Source: an uncultured bacterium (GTDB taxonomy: Bacteria; Cyanobacteriota; Vampirovibrionia; Gastranaerophilales; Gastranaerophilaceae). From it: a stretch of DNA of 64,000 nucleotides. The position numbers and the translations under genes were made by a program. The notes below the pieces were generated by a model. That model was not told the origin of the DNA. It saw nothing but the letters and a program-made list of their open reading frames with translations, and ran no database searches. How positions within the stretch are numbered: the first letter of the stretch is position 1; each line of letters opens with the position of its first letter. The stretch spans positions 124,001-188,000 of the forward strand of contig CABQAQ010000003.1 of NCBI GenBank assembly GCA_902462155.1. Direction: 5' to 3'. Shown here piece by piece: positions 52,441 through 60,881 of the stretch.

Positions 52441-53712
52441 ATGGATTTAGATAAAAAGATTTTAAATGCGATTTCGGAATTTTTAAATTTTAAAGTAAAT
52501 GATGATGTAAATTCATTTACTCTTTTCTTGGATGAGATAAGGAAATATATTAGTTTTGACTCAGGACTGATTTGTTATATTAATGCTGATATTTTGAATA
52601 TAAAAGCAATAAAGAATTATACAACAGATAAAATATTTGATGACTCTGAACATTTTTTTCAATTAGATGATCAAGAAATTAAAAGTTTAATAAAAAATGA
52701 TAAAATAAAAATAGAAAAATCAAAGTTTAAATTTTTATCTTGTGATGATAATATAGAATATCTTATAGCGGATTTAAAAATAGGCGATAATATTTTTGGA
52801 TTTTTAATTGTAGCAAGAAAAGAATCATTTAATAGTGATGAAATCTTAGCTTTAAAATCAATAAGTTCATTGATATCTTATTCTATAAAAGATAGCGAGT
52901 TATCAAATGTTTTTAATTTACAATTGAAAGCATTAGAGGCAAACGTAATAGAAAAGACTAAAGCTTATGAAACTATAAAAATTCAAAATGAGAAAATACA
53001 AGAAGCAAATAAAGCTAAAAATGAGTTTTTAGCTAATATCTCACATGAATTAAGGACTCCTTTAAACTCTATAATAGGCTTTTCAGAGGTATTAAAAGAG
53101 AAAATATTTGGAGATTTAAATGAAAAACAACTGGAATATATAAAAGATATTTATATATCAGGTGTTCATTTATTAGGAATGATTAATGAAATTTTGGATA
53201 TATCAAAATTAGAATCAAAGGCGATGACTGTTAATTATATAGATTTTTTATTATATAAAGCAGTAGAAGAGGTATTAAATATAATTAAGCCTTTAGCTGA
53301 TAAAAAGTCTATATCTCTTGAACGAGAATTAGATACGTCTATTGAAATTCAGGCTGATTATCAAAAAATTCAACAGATTCTTTATAACTTGCTTAGTAAT
53401 GCTATAAAATTCACATCAGAAAACGGGAAAATAAAAGTAAAAATTGAAAAGAAAGATCAGAACATATTAATAAAAATATCAGATAATGGTATAGGGATAG
53501 ATCAGAAGTACCATGGTAAAATATTTGGAAAGTTTGTTCAATTAGATAGTCCTTATACCAAAAAAGAAAGTTCAACAGGTTTAGGTTTAACAATTACAAA
53601 AGAGTTAGTATTGATGCATAATGGAAATATATATCTTGAAAGCAAGGTAAATCAAGGAACAACTTTTATAGTCGAAATACCATCAAATAAAAGATCTAGT
53701 CAAGAAAGTTAG
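52441..53712 (+). CDS. GAF-type sensor histidine kinase
   Basis: It has 423 aa, no membrane span. A GAF-like sensor (15-150) is followed by a coiled-coil (155-195), HisKA with His202 (LANISHELRTPL), and HATPase (NLLSNAIKFT, DNGIGID, STGLGLTIT). It is followed after 19 bases by a stand-alone receiver, presumably its partner. Divergent from smpB. Confidence 0.93.
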   Translation: MDLDKKILNAISEFLNFKVNDDVNSFTLFLDEIRKYISFDSGLICYINADILNIKAIKNYTTDKIFDDSEHFFQLDDQEIKSLIKNDKIKIEKSKFKFLSCDDNIEYLIADLKIGDNIFGFLIVARKESFNSDEILALKSISSLISYSIKDSELSNVFNLQLKALEANVIEKTKAYETIKIQNEKIQEANKAKNEFLANISHELRTPLNSIIGFSEVLKEKIFGDLNEKQLEYIKDIYISGVHLLGMINEILDISKLESKAMTVNYIDFLLYKAVEEVLNIIKPLADKKSISLERELDTSIEIQADYQKIQQILYNLLSNAIKFTSENGKIKVKIEKKDQNILIKISDNGIGIDQKYHGKIFGKFVQLDSPYTKKESSTGLGLTITKELVLMHNGNIYLESKVNQGTTFIVEIPSNKRSSQES

Positions 53713-53731
53713 TAAAAGTTATTATATTATT

Positions 53732-54085
53732 ATGACAAACAAGAAGATATTACTTATAGAAGATAACGAGATGAATGCAAAGTTAATGATGGATATTTTA
53801 TCATTTTACAAATATGATGTAACATTAGCTAATCATCCAAAGAAGGCTTATGAAGATTTAAATAACAATCAGTATGATCTTATTCTTTTAGATATTCAAC
53901 TACCGGAAATATCAGGGTATGAGCTTTTAAGTTCTATAAACAAGAAATTAAAAGTAATAGTAGTTTCAGCTTGTGCAATGGAAGAAGAAATAAATAAAGC
54001 ATACGAGTATGGTTGTTTAGACTATATAACAAAGCCTATTAATGTAGCAGATTTTATAAAACGAATAAAGATTCATATAGATTAA
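53732..54085 (+). CDS. Stand-alone receiver (CheY-like) protein
   Basis: It has 117 aa, only a receiver: acidic pocket at Glu10-Asp11, phospho-acceptor Asp54 (ILLDIQLPE), and KPINV with the conserved lysine. There is no output domain, so it may pass phosphate on or bind a partner. It is linked to the kinase upstream. Confidence 0.93.
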   Translation: MTNKKILLIEDNEMNAKLMMDILSFYKYDVTLANHPKKAYEDLNNNQYDLILLDIQLPEISGYELLSSINKKLKVIVVSACAMEEEINKAYEYGCLDYITKPINVADFIKRIKIHID

Positions 54086-54117
54086 TTATTAAACAAAAAG
54101 AAGAGGCATAAATTGAT

Positions 54118-54738
54118 ATGTTAAAGATAAACAGATATAAAACAGGACCATTAGATGTAAATACATATTTAGTATGTGATTTAAAAGAGAAGAAGTGTAT
54201 AATAATAGATTTGGGATCAGATATAGAAAAGATATTAAAAGATATAGAAGAGATAGGATGTAAGTTAGAATATATTTTAAATACCCATGGACATTTTGAT
54301 CATATTTGGGGAGAGAAAGAAGCACAAGATTTAGTTAAAGGCCTTAAAGTATATATAAATAAAGAAGACGAACAAATGGTAAATAACTTAGAAGATATAA
54401 CAAGGATGTGGAATTTTCCATTACAAAATCCGCCAAAAGTACAAACATTTGATGAAACAAGTGAATTAAAGGTAGGATCTGTTCCAATAAAAGTTATACA
54501 TACTCCAGGGCATACCAAAGGTGGGACTTGCTTTTTAATAGAGGATAAATTATTTTCCGGTGATACATTATTTAGGCTTTCGGTAGGCAGGACTGATTTA
54601 CCGGGAGGAAGTTTTGAAGAAATTGAAAAATCAATTAAAGAGAAATTATTTGTATTAGATGATAATATAAAAGTATATCCGGGGCATGGTGAAGAAACTA
54701 CTATTGGGTATGAGAAATTAAATAATAAATTTATATAA
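54118..54738 (+). CDS. Metallo-beta-lactamase-fold hydrolase (glyoxalase II-like)
   Basis: It has 206 aa. Metal ligands are THGHFDH, THTPGHTKGG (HTPGH), GDTLF and the final YPGHGEETTIGYEK. This is the YcbL/GloB subfamily, hydrolysing thioesters or similar; the exact substrate is not evident. AAGAGG precedes the ATG. Confidence 0.92.
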   Translation: MLKINRYKTGPLDVNTYLVCDLKEKKCIIIDLGSDIEKILKDIEEIGCKLEYILNTHGHFDHIWGEKEAQDLVKGLKVYINKEDEQMVNNLEDITRMWNFPLQNPPKVQTFDETSELKVGSVPIKVIHTPGHTKGGTCFLIEDKLFSGDTLFRLSVGRTDLPGGSFEEIEKSIKEKLFVLDDNIKVYPGHGEETTIGYEKLNNKFI

Positions 54739-54823
54739 AAAATAAATCGTTTGAATATAATTATTCTAAAAATAGTTTAGGATAATCAACGAAAACTTTG
54801 TATAGAAAATAATGAAAATAAAT

Positions 54824-54861
54824 AAAAAAGCTTAAATCTTTATTAGAAATAAGCTTTTTTT
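54824..54861. terminator. Bidirectional terminator
   Basis: AAAAAAGCTTA (54824-54834) pairs with TAAGCTTTTTT (54850-54860). It lies between the metallo-hydrolase and trxB, which converge. Confidence 0.75.
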
Positions 54862-54886
54862 ATAAAAAATAGTTAAAAGGTATAAA

Positions 54887-55834
54887 TTATTTTAATTCTG
54901 AAACAGATTGAATGGAGTCAAGTAATCTAACAGCAGCATTAGCAGCAATAGCGCCGTCAGCAGCAGCTGTAATAACTTGTCTTAAAGGAGTATTTCTAAC
55001 ATCTCCAACAGCAAAAACGCCTTTAACAGATGTTTGCATATTTTCATCAGTAATGATAAATCCTTCTTTAGTCAATTGAAGTTGATTATGGAAATATTGA
55101 GTATTAGCTTGAATACCTATATAAGGGAAGACACCATCGGTAGGTAGATTAAGAATGGAATTATCAATAGTATTCTGAATAGTAAGAGAAGAAACTTTAT
55201 CAAGACCATTAATTTCAATAGGGACAAAGTTATAAAGGAATTCTATTTTATTATTATTAAAAGCTCTATTCTGAATTATTTTATCAGCACGAAGAGAATC
55301 ACGTCTGTGAATAACAAAAACTTTATTAGCGAACCGAGTAAGATAAATAGCTTCTTCAATAGCACTATTTCCGCCTCCAATAATAGAAACTGTTTTATCT
55401 TTATAGAAAGCCCCATCGCATACAGCACAATAACTAACACCTTTACCGATAAATTCTTGTTCGCCCTTAATATTTAATTTTTTAGGTTGAGCTCCTGTCG
55501 CAATAATAACAGTTTGAGCCTTAAAAATATAATCTAAAGTTTCAATAGTTTTAATATTTTGGAGTAGATCAATTTTTTGTATTTCTTGCATAGGATATTT
55601 ATTAACGGAAAATTTATCAGCGTGTTGTTCAAATTTTTCCATAAGTTCAAACCCACCTATAAGATTAAAGCCTGGGTAATTTTCTAGTTCCAGATAATTA
55701 CTTGGTTGACCACCAAACATAGAGATATCAATAATAGCTGTTTTTAAGTTACCTCTGGCACAGTATATTCCGGAAGTAAGTCCGGCAGGTCCGCCTCCTA
55801 GGATTATTGTGTCAAAATATAGCTCTTTTACCAT
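54887..55834 (-). CDS. trxB: Thioredoxin reductase
   Basis: This FAD and NADPH enzyme keeps thioredoxin reduced. It has the FAD motif GGGPAGL (13-19), redox pair Cys136-x2-Cys139 (CAVCD), the NADPH site GGGNSA and the C-terminal GDVRNTPLRQV. I start at the ATG at 55834; a GTG at 55843 overlaps the ribosome site AGGTGA, so it is unlikely. It has 315 aa. Confidence 0.97.
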   Translation of the reverse strand: MVKELYFDTIILGGGPAGLTSGIYCARGNLKTAIIDISMFGGQPSNYLELENYPGFNLIGGFELMEKFEQHADKFSVNKYPMQEIQKIDLLQNIKTIETLDYIFKAQTVIIATGAQPKKLNIKGEQEFIGKGVSYCAVCDGAFYKDKTVSIIGGGNSAIEEAIYLTRFANKVFVIHRRDSLRADKIIQNRAFNNNKIEFLYNFVPIEINGLDKVSSLTIQNTIDNSILNLPTDGVFPYIGIQANTQYFHNQLQLTKEGFIITDENMQTSVKGVFAVGDVRNTPLRQVITAAADGAIAANAAVRLLDSIQSVSELK

Positions 55835-55877
55835 TTTTATCACCTCGTTTTATGCTATTCTTAATTTATTTTTTTAT

Positions 55878-56357
55878 TTAATTATCAGAAATTTTAGTTC
55901 CGTTAATTTTAAATTCTATAATATCAGTAGATAAATATTTGTTATGTTCATATCGTTTAATAATGATTTTATCAGTACCTGAGAAAGTATTATTATTTAA
56001 AATTAAAGTAGGAGTTTCGGTATATTTTTCTGAATCATTTTCACCATATTTATGGAAAGTAATCGTATTACCAAGTACAGACTGAATATTAATGGAAGCT
56101 ATAGCATTGGTATTAGGATTTTCTAAAAATATTATGTCATTTTTTTTATATAAAGTCCAATAATCGACACTAAATGGTACAAATAAAGAAGGGTTAGAAG
56201 AGTATATTTGTGTAGAAATAACTTTCCAAGTTCCAAATAGATTTTGAGGTACGTTGCTGTTAATACTTATAGATCCATTAAGTTGTGATGAGGATACTGT
56301 AATAGATTTAGGGAAAATAGTTATAAAAAGGAGTATAAAAATAATAAATTTATTCAT
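55878..56357 (-). CDS. Small secreted protein, unrecognised
   Basis: It has 159 aa from the ATG at 56357. Residues 1-20 form a signal peptide (NKFIIFILLFITIFPKS). The mature part alternates short strands (GTWKVISTQIY, ITFHKYGE, TPTLILNNNTF), suggesting a small beta-barrel, lipocalin-like at most by shape. It is followed on the same strand by trxB. No family recognised. Confidence 0.68.
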   Translation of the reverse strand: MNKFIIFILLFITIFPKSITVSSSQLNGSISINSNVPQNLFGTWKVISTQIYSSNPSLFVPFSVDYWTLYKKNDIIFLENPNTNAIASINIQSVLGNTITFHKYGENDSEKYTETPTLILNNNTFSGTDKIIIKRYEHNKYLSTDIIEFKINGTKISDN

Positions 56358-56464
56358 AAATTTTAACAATTTTATAATTTTAAATGTGTTATTATAATTA
56401 TAATAAATAAAAATATAAAAATATAAATAGTAAGAAGAATAATTAAAAGGGTTGAGAAAAGTTT

Positions 56465-57715
56465 ATGAAAATAGGAATATATAGCACAAGAAATTATAAC
56501 AGAAAAAGGGGAAATATTGAAAAGACATATAATTTAAGAGCCAAAAGGACGAATATTGTAGATAATCCTTTAATAAAGAATGGTAAAATAGAAGAAGATA
56601 TAAAGTCAGATATAAAAACAAATAGAAAAACAGGTGCACTAGACGTATTAAGTATCTATAACAGAATAAAAGTAAAAGAAAACATAGAGAAATCGGATTA
56701 TGTAAAGCAGCCATTAAACAGCGGATTTTGTTATATGGCCGCAGTGTTAAATGCGATACAATCGAATCAAAAATTTAAAGAGAAGTTTGATAAAAATTTT
56801 ATAGATAATAATGGAAATACAGATATTGCTTTATATCTGAATAAGGATAATTATGAACCTGATTTTTATGTGACTTTTCCAAAAGGAAAAAGTTATAAAA
56901 TAGAGAAGGATGAATCATATAGTGATGATAAATATAATATGCTGCAACAAGCTGAAGTGCTGTTAAGAATAAATAAATTATTAAATAATTACCAAGATAA
57001 TGTATTAAATAAAAATGTATATAGACTAGCAAATAAAAAAGAAGATGAAAAAGAATTAACCGATAAATTTAGTAAAATGGATTATAAATTTTATGAAATT
57101 ATAAGTGGAAATAAGGTGTATTCAGAATTGCCGGAAGAGGAACAATTTGGTGAATTTTTAAAAGAGTTTATGTCTTTTTGTAAAGAAGATAGGGAAAATC
57201 GACCGGAAGCATATAAAGAATATCTGGATATGAATAATGAACATATAAGTAATTATCAAAGGATAGGTTCAAGCGGAATATCAACAGAGCAATTAGAGCA
57301 TTTTTTTGGAGATGATATTGAGCAAGAAGAAATATATAAGCCGGAAATCTGTAGATTAAAGGATATAATAAGTAAAGATAATGTAAACTTATTAATATTT
57401 AGTGAGGATTTTTGTAAAAGAAAAGATTTAGATTATAAAATTTATGATGAGAATAGTGGAGAATATTTAGAAAAAGAAACAGAAAAAAGATTTACAATGG
57501 GTTTGACAAAAGGTAAGGAGCTTCATTATTATAAAAATGCACCATTATATAAATATAGTAACTTTTCATCAGAGCATAGTTACCAAATAGTAAGTAGTGA
57601 TGAAGATAAACTATCAGTAAGAGATCCAAATGAGCCAAATCAATTAATAATTATAGAAACTAACTCATTAAAAGATAATGATATATCTTTATTACAGATT
57701 GTAAGAATGAAATAG
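56465..57715 (+). CDS. Putative papain/calpain-fold cysteine peptidase
   Basis: It has 416 aa and no signal peptide. The catalytic segment KQPLNSGFCYMAAVLNAI places Gln82 seven residues before Cys89, as in calpain-type enzymes (Gln, then Cys at a helix start). A matching histidine segment, EHSYQIVSSDEDKLSVRDP (His371, then Asp387 or Asn389), lies near the end and mirrors the calpain HAY...RNPW pattern. The 280 residues between are unlike any domain I know. The N terminus (1-70) is basic and disordered. It could be a secreted effector or a regulatory protease; neither is shown. Confidence 0.6.
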   Translation: MKIGIYSTRNYNRKRGNIEKTYNLRAKRTNIVDNPLIKNGKIEEDIKSDIKTNRKTGALDVLSIYNRIKVKENIEKSDYVKQPLNSGFCYMAAVLNAIQSNQKFKEKFDKNFIDNNGNTDIALYLNKDNYEPDFYVTFPKGKSYKIEKDESYSDDKYNMLQQAEVLLRINKLLNNYQDNVLNKNVYRLANKKEDEKELTDKFSKMDYKFYEIISGNKVYSELPEEEQFGEFLKEFMSFCKEDRENRPEAYKEYLDMNNEHISNYQRIGSSGISTEQLEHFFGDDIEQEEIYKPEICRLKDIISKDNVNLLIFSEDFCKRKDLDYKIYDENSGEYLEKETEKRFTMGLTKGKELHYYKNAPLYKYSNFSSEHSYQIVSSDEDKLSVRDPNEPNQLIIIETNSLKDNDISLLQIVRMK

Positions 57716-57966
57716 AATTATTTTTTGAGATAGAAAAAATAATATTGATTAAGAATAATATCTTTATATTTATAGCAGATTAATAATATTCTTTAGAAAT
57801 AAAGAATAGATTGAATTGATTTAATCAAGAAGAAATAGTTTAAAATTCAATAATATTAAGTATTATAGTAATAGAGATGATTGTAAAGTTTTGAGAAAAA
57901 TAATTGAGAATAAAAGTATTTAATGATAATATAAAGAGGATTAAGTAATGAGAAGAGGGGAATAAA

Positions 57967-59220
57967 ATGGGGCAGACAATAGCTGAAAAAATAATATCAG
58001 AACACGCCGGCTATAAAGTAAAAGCTGGAGAATTAGTTATTGCAAAAGTGGATGTCACAGCAGTGCAAGATGGTACCGGACCATTAACAGTACAAGAATT
58101 CAAGAAGTTAGGAAAAGATAAATTAGCAAATCCTCAAAGAAGTATATTATTTATAGATCACGCAGCACCAAGTCCAAGAAAAGAATTATCAAATACACAT
58201 ATGGTATTAAGAGAATTTTCAAAAGAATATGGAGCCGTATTATCAGATGTAGGCGAAGGAGTATGCCATCAGAGGTTGGTTGAAAGTTTTGTTAATCCCG
58301 GAGAAATACTAGTGGGAGCAGATTCTCATACGTGTACATCAGGAGCTTTAAGTGCATTTGCAACAGGTATGGGATCAACAGATATAGCAGTTGCCATGGC
58401 TTTAGGGAAAACGTGGTTAAAAGTACCTCAAAGTTATAAAATAATAGTAAATGGAAAGTTCCAAAAAGGAGTATATCCAAAAGATTTGATATTACATTTG
58501 ATAGGTAAAATAGGAGCAGATGGAGCAACTTATAAGGCTTTAGAGTTTACTGGTCAAACTATTGAAGATATGGAAATGTCAGATAGATTCACAATAGCAA
58601 ATATGGCGGTTGAAGCAGGAGCAAAGGTAGGTTTATTTATAGCCGATGAAAAAACACGACAATATTTAAAAGAAAAAGGTAGAGAAGAAAAATATCGTCA
58701 AATTTTACCGGATGAGGATGCTGAGTACGAAAAAGTAATAGAAATAGATGCTTCATCTTTAGAACCGACAGTATCGTGTCCGCATACAGTTGACAATACA
58801 AAAGAAGTTGATGAATTAAAAGAAGTAAAAATAAATCAGGTGTTTATTGGATCTTGTACAAATGGAAGAATAGAAGATTTAAGAATAGCCGCAAAGATTT
58901 TAAAAGGAAAGAAAGTAAATAAAGACGTAAGATTATTAGTAGTACCGGCTTCAAAGACAGTATTTTTAGAGGCATTAAATGAGGGACTAATAACAGATTT
59001 AGTAGAAGCAGGAGCATCTATAGTAACATCAGGCTGTGGACCTTGTGTAGGAGTACACGCAGGGATTTTAGGCGATGGAGAAGTTTGTTTGGCAACACAG
59101 AACCGTAATTTTCAAGGTAGATTAGGCAATACAAAAGGATATATTTATTTATCCTCTCCGGCAACAGCAGCGTATAGTGCAATAAAAGGATATATAGCTA
59201 ATCCAAAGGAGGTTTTATAA
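57967..59220 (+). CDS. leuC: LeuC-type hydro-lyase large subunit (isopropylmalate or homoaconitate/aconitate family)
   Basis: It has 417 aa, the short archaeal-type (LeuC2/HacA) form rather than the 465-aa bacterial LeuC. The [4Fe-4S] ligands are in GSCTNGR and TSGCGPCVG. DSHTCTSGALSAFATGMGSTD is the substrate-loop signature. AGAGGGG precedes the ATG. It is followed by leuD and then an isocitrate-type dehydrogenase in an operon, so the substrate may be citrate or a homologue rather than isopropylmalate. Confidence 0.9.
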   Translation: MGQTIAEKIISEHAGYKVKAGELVIAKVDVTAVQDGTGPLTVQEFKKLGKDKLANPQRSILFIDHAAPSPRKELSNTHMVLREFSKEYGAVLSDVGEGVCHQRLVESFVNPGEILVGADSHTCTSGALSAFATGMGSTDIAVAMALGKTWLKVPQSYKIIVNGKFQKGVYPKDLILHLIGKIGADGATYKALEFTGQTIEDMEMSDRFTIANMAVEAGAKVGLFIADEKTRQYLKEKGREEKYRQILPDEDAEYEKVIEIDASSLEPTVSCPHTVDNTKEVDELKEVKINQVFIGSCTNGRIEDLRIAAKILKGKKVNKDVRLLVVPASKTVFLEALNEGLITDLVEAGASIVTSGCGPCVGVHAGILGDGEVCLATQNRNFQGRLGNTKGYIYLSSPATAAYSAIKGYIANPKEVL

Positions 59221-59221
59221 A

Positions 59222-59722
59222 ATGAAATTAAGAGGCAATGCGTGGACATTTGGAGATAATATATCTACAGACCATATAGCTCCGGGAAGATTGTTTCACT
59301 TGAGATCTGATTTGCAAGAGTTTTCAAAACACGTTCTAGAAGATGCTGATCCTCAATTTGCATTATCAATGAAAAAAGGTGATTTTGTAGTTGGTGGAAA
59401 TAATTTTGGATTGGGATCTAGTCGAGAACACGCACCACAGATAATAAAGATAGCAGGTGTAGGAGCTGTTTTAGCAAAATCATTTGCACGTATATTTTAT
59501 CGTAATGCTATTAATATAGGATTATTACTTATAGAATGTGATACTGATGGCATAGAAGCAAAAGATGAACTAGAGATAGATGTAGAAGGCGGAGTAGTAA
59601 GAAATTTAACAAAAAATACAGAAATAAAAATTACTCCATTGCCAAAAGTTATGATTCAACTTCTAAATGAAGGTGGATTAATAGAACATATAAAGAAGAA
59701 TGGGGATTTTAAGCTTGTATAA
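59222..59722 (+). CDS. leuD: LeuD-type hydro-lyase small subunit
   Basis: This swivelling-domain partner of the large subunit has 166 aa. It has GDNISTDHIAPGR (the substrate-recognition loop) and GLGSSREHAPQ, both typical of the short type-2 form. It starts one base after the large subunit, so the two are coupled. Its end overlaps the dehydrogenase. Confidence 0.92.
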   Translation: MKLRGNAWTFGDNISTDHIAPGRLFHLRSDLQEFSKHVLEDADPQFALSMKKGDFVVGGNNFGLGSSREHAPQIIKIAGVGAVLAKSFARIFYRNAINIGLLLIECDTDGIEAKDELEIDVEGGVVRNLTKNTEIKITPLPKVMIQLLNEGGLIEHIKKNGDFKLV

Positions 59723-60713
59723 TATAACATTAATAAATGGAGATGGAATAGGTCCGGAAATAACTGATGCAGTAGTCAATATTTTAAAGGCTGCAGGGGT
59801 AGATATTAACTGGGATTTACAAACAGCAGGTGAGGATGTAATAGAAAAAGAAGGTAGTCCGCTACCTAATCGAGTGATTGAATCAATAAAGAAGAATAAA
59901 GTCGCATTAAAAGCTCCAGTAACGACTCCAATAGGCAAAGGTTTTAGAAGTGTAAATGTTCAATTAAGAAAAGAATTAGATTTGTATGCAAGTGTAAGAC
60001 CGGCTGAAAATTTGCCTGGAATAAAGACCAAATTTGAGAATGTAGATATAGTGGTATTTCGTGAAAATACAGAAGATCTATACGCTGGAATCGAAAGAAA
60101 AATAGATGAAGATACTTGTGAATCAATAAAGATAATTACAAGGAAAGCTTCATTGAGAATAGCAAAATATGCATTTGAATATGGAGTAAAAAATAATAGA
60201 AAACTTGTAACAGCAGTATCAAAAGCAAATATTTGCAAATTAACAGACGGATTATTCTTAGAAGCAGCTAGAGAAGTAGCTAAAAACTACCCACAAATAG
60301 AGTATAAAGAAATACTTGTTGATAATTTATGTATGCAACTAGTTCAGAATCCTGAGAAATTTGATTTATTATTATTACCAAATCTATATGGAGATATAGT
60401 ATCAGATTTAACAGCAGGGCTAACTGGAGGCTTAGGAGTAGCAGCAGGCGCAAATATAGGAGAACATTATGCTGTATTTGAGGCGGTACATGGAAGTGCA
60501 CCGGATATTAAAGGTCAGAATAAAGCAAATCCTACAGCTTTGTTGAGAAGTGCTATATTAATGCTTAATTATCTTAATGAAGATAAAATAGCTAAGAATA
60601 TACAGAATGCTTTATTTAAAGTGTTTCAAGAAGGGGAATTTTTAACAGCTGATTTAGGTGGTAAAGCATCTACACAAGAATTTACAGAAGCTATTATTAA
60701 ACATTTGAAATAG
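59715..60713 (+). CDS. NAD-dependent isocitrate/homoisocitrate-type dehydrogenase
   Basis: It has 332 aa in the beta-decarboxylating dehydrogenase family. RSVNVQLRKELDLYASVRP and FRENTEDLYAGIE match NAD-isocitrate dehydrogenases better than LeuB; GDGIGPEI and DNLCMQLVQ, LPNLYGDIVSD are shared. I prefer the TTG at 59715 (MYNITLINGDG) with GGGGA eight bases ahead; an ATG at 59700 is possible. Together with leuC-leuD it could make 2-oxoglutarate from citrate. Confidence 0.85.
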   Translation: MYNITLINGDGIGPEITDAVVNILKAAGVDINWDLQTAGEDVIEKEGSPLPNRVIESIKKNKVALKAPVTTPIGKGFRSVNVQLRKELDLYASVRPAENLPGIKTKFENVDIVVFRENTEDLYAGIERKIDEDTCESIKIITRKASLRIAKYAFEYGVKNNRKLVTAVSKANICKLTDGLFLEAAREVAKNYPQIEYKEILVDNLCMQLVQNPEKFDLLLLPNLYGDIVSDLTAGLTGGLGVAAGANIGEHYAVFEAVHGSAPDIKGQNKANPTALLRSAILMLNYLNEDKIAKNIQNALFKVFQEGEFLTADLGGKASTQEFTEAIIKHLK

Positions 60714-60751
60714 ATTTTATAATATTTTTATTTAGTGTTTACTAATAATAC

Positions 60752-60809
60752 AAAAGCTTTTTAAGTATATATTAGAATTGTTAATATATCTTAATAAAGC
60801 TTTTTTTTA
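60752..60809 (+). terminator. Terminator of the leuC-leuD-IDH operon
   Basis: An imperfect stem (60752-60774 with 60780-60802 or so) ends in AAAGC followed by eight T. Confidence 0.6.
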
Positions 60810-60881
60810 GAACAATTTTTAAAGTATATACTTTTTATATAATATATGAATTAGGTTTTGAAAAAGAAAGAGAAATTACAG

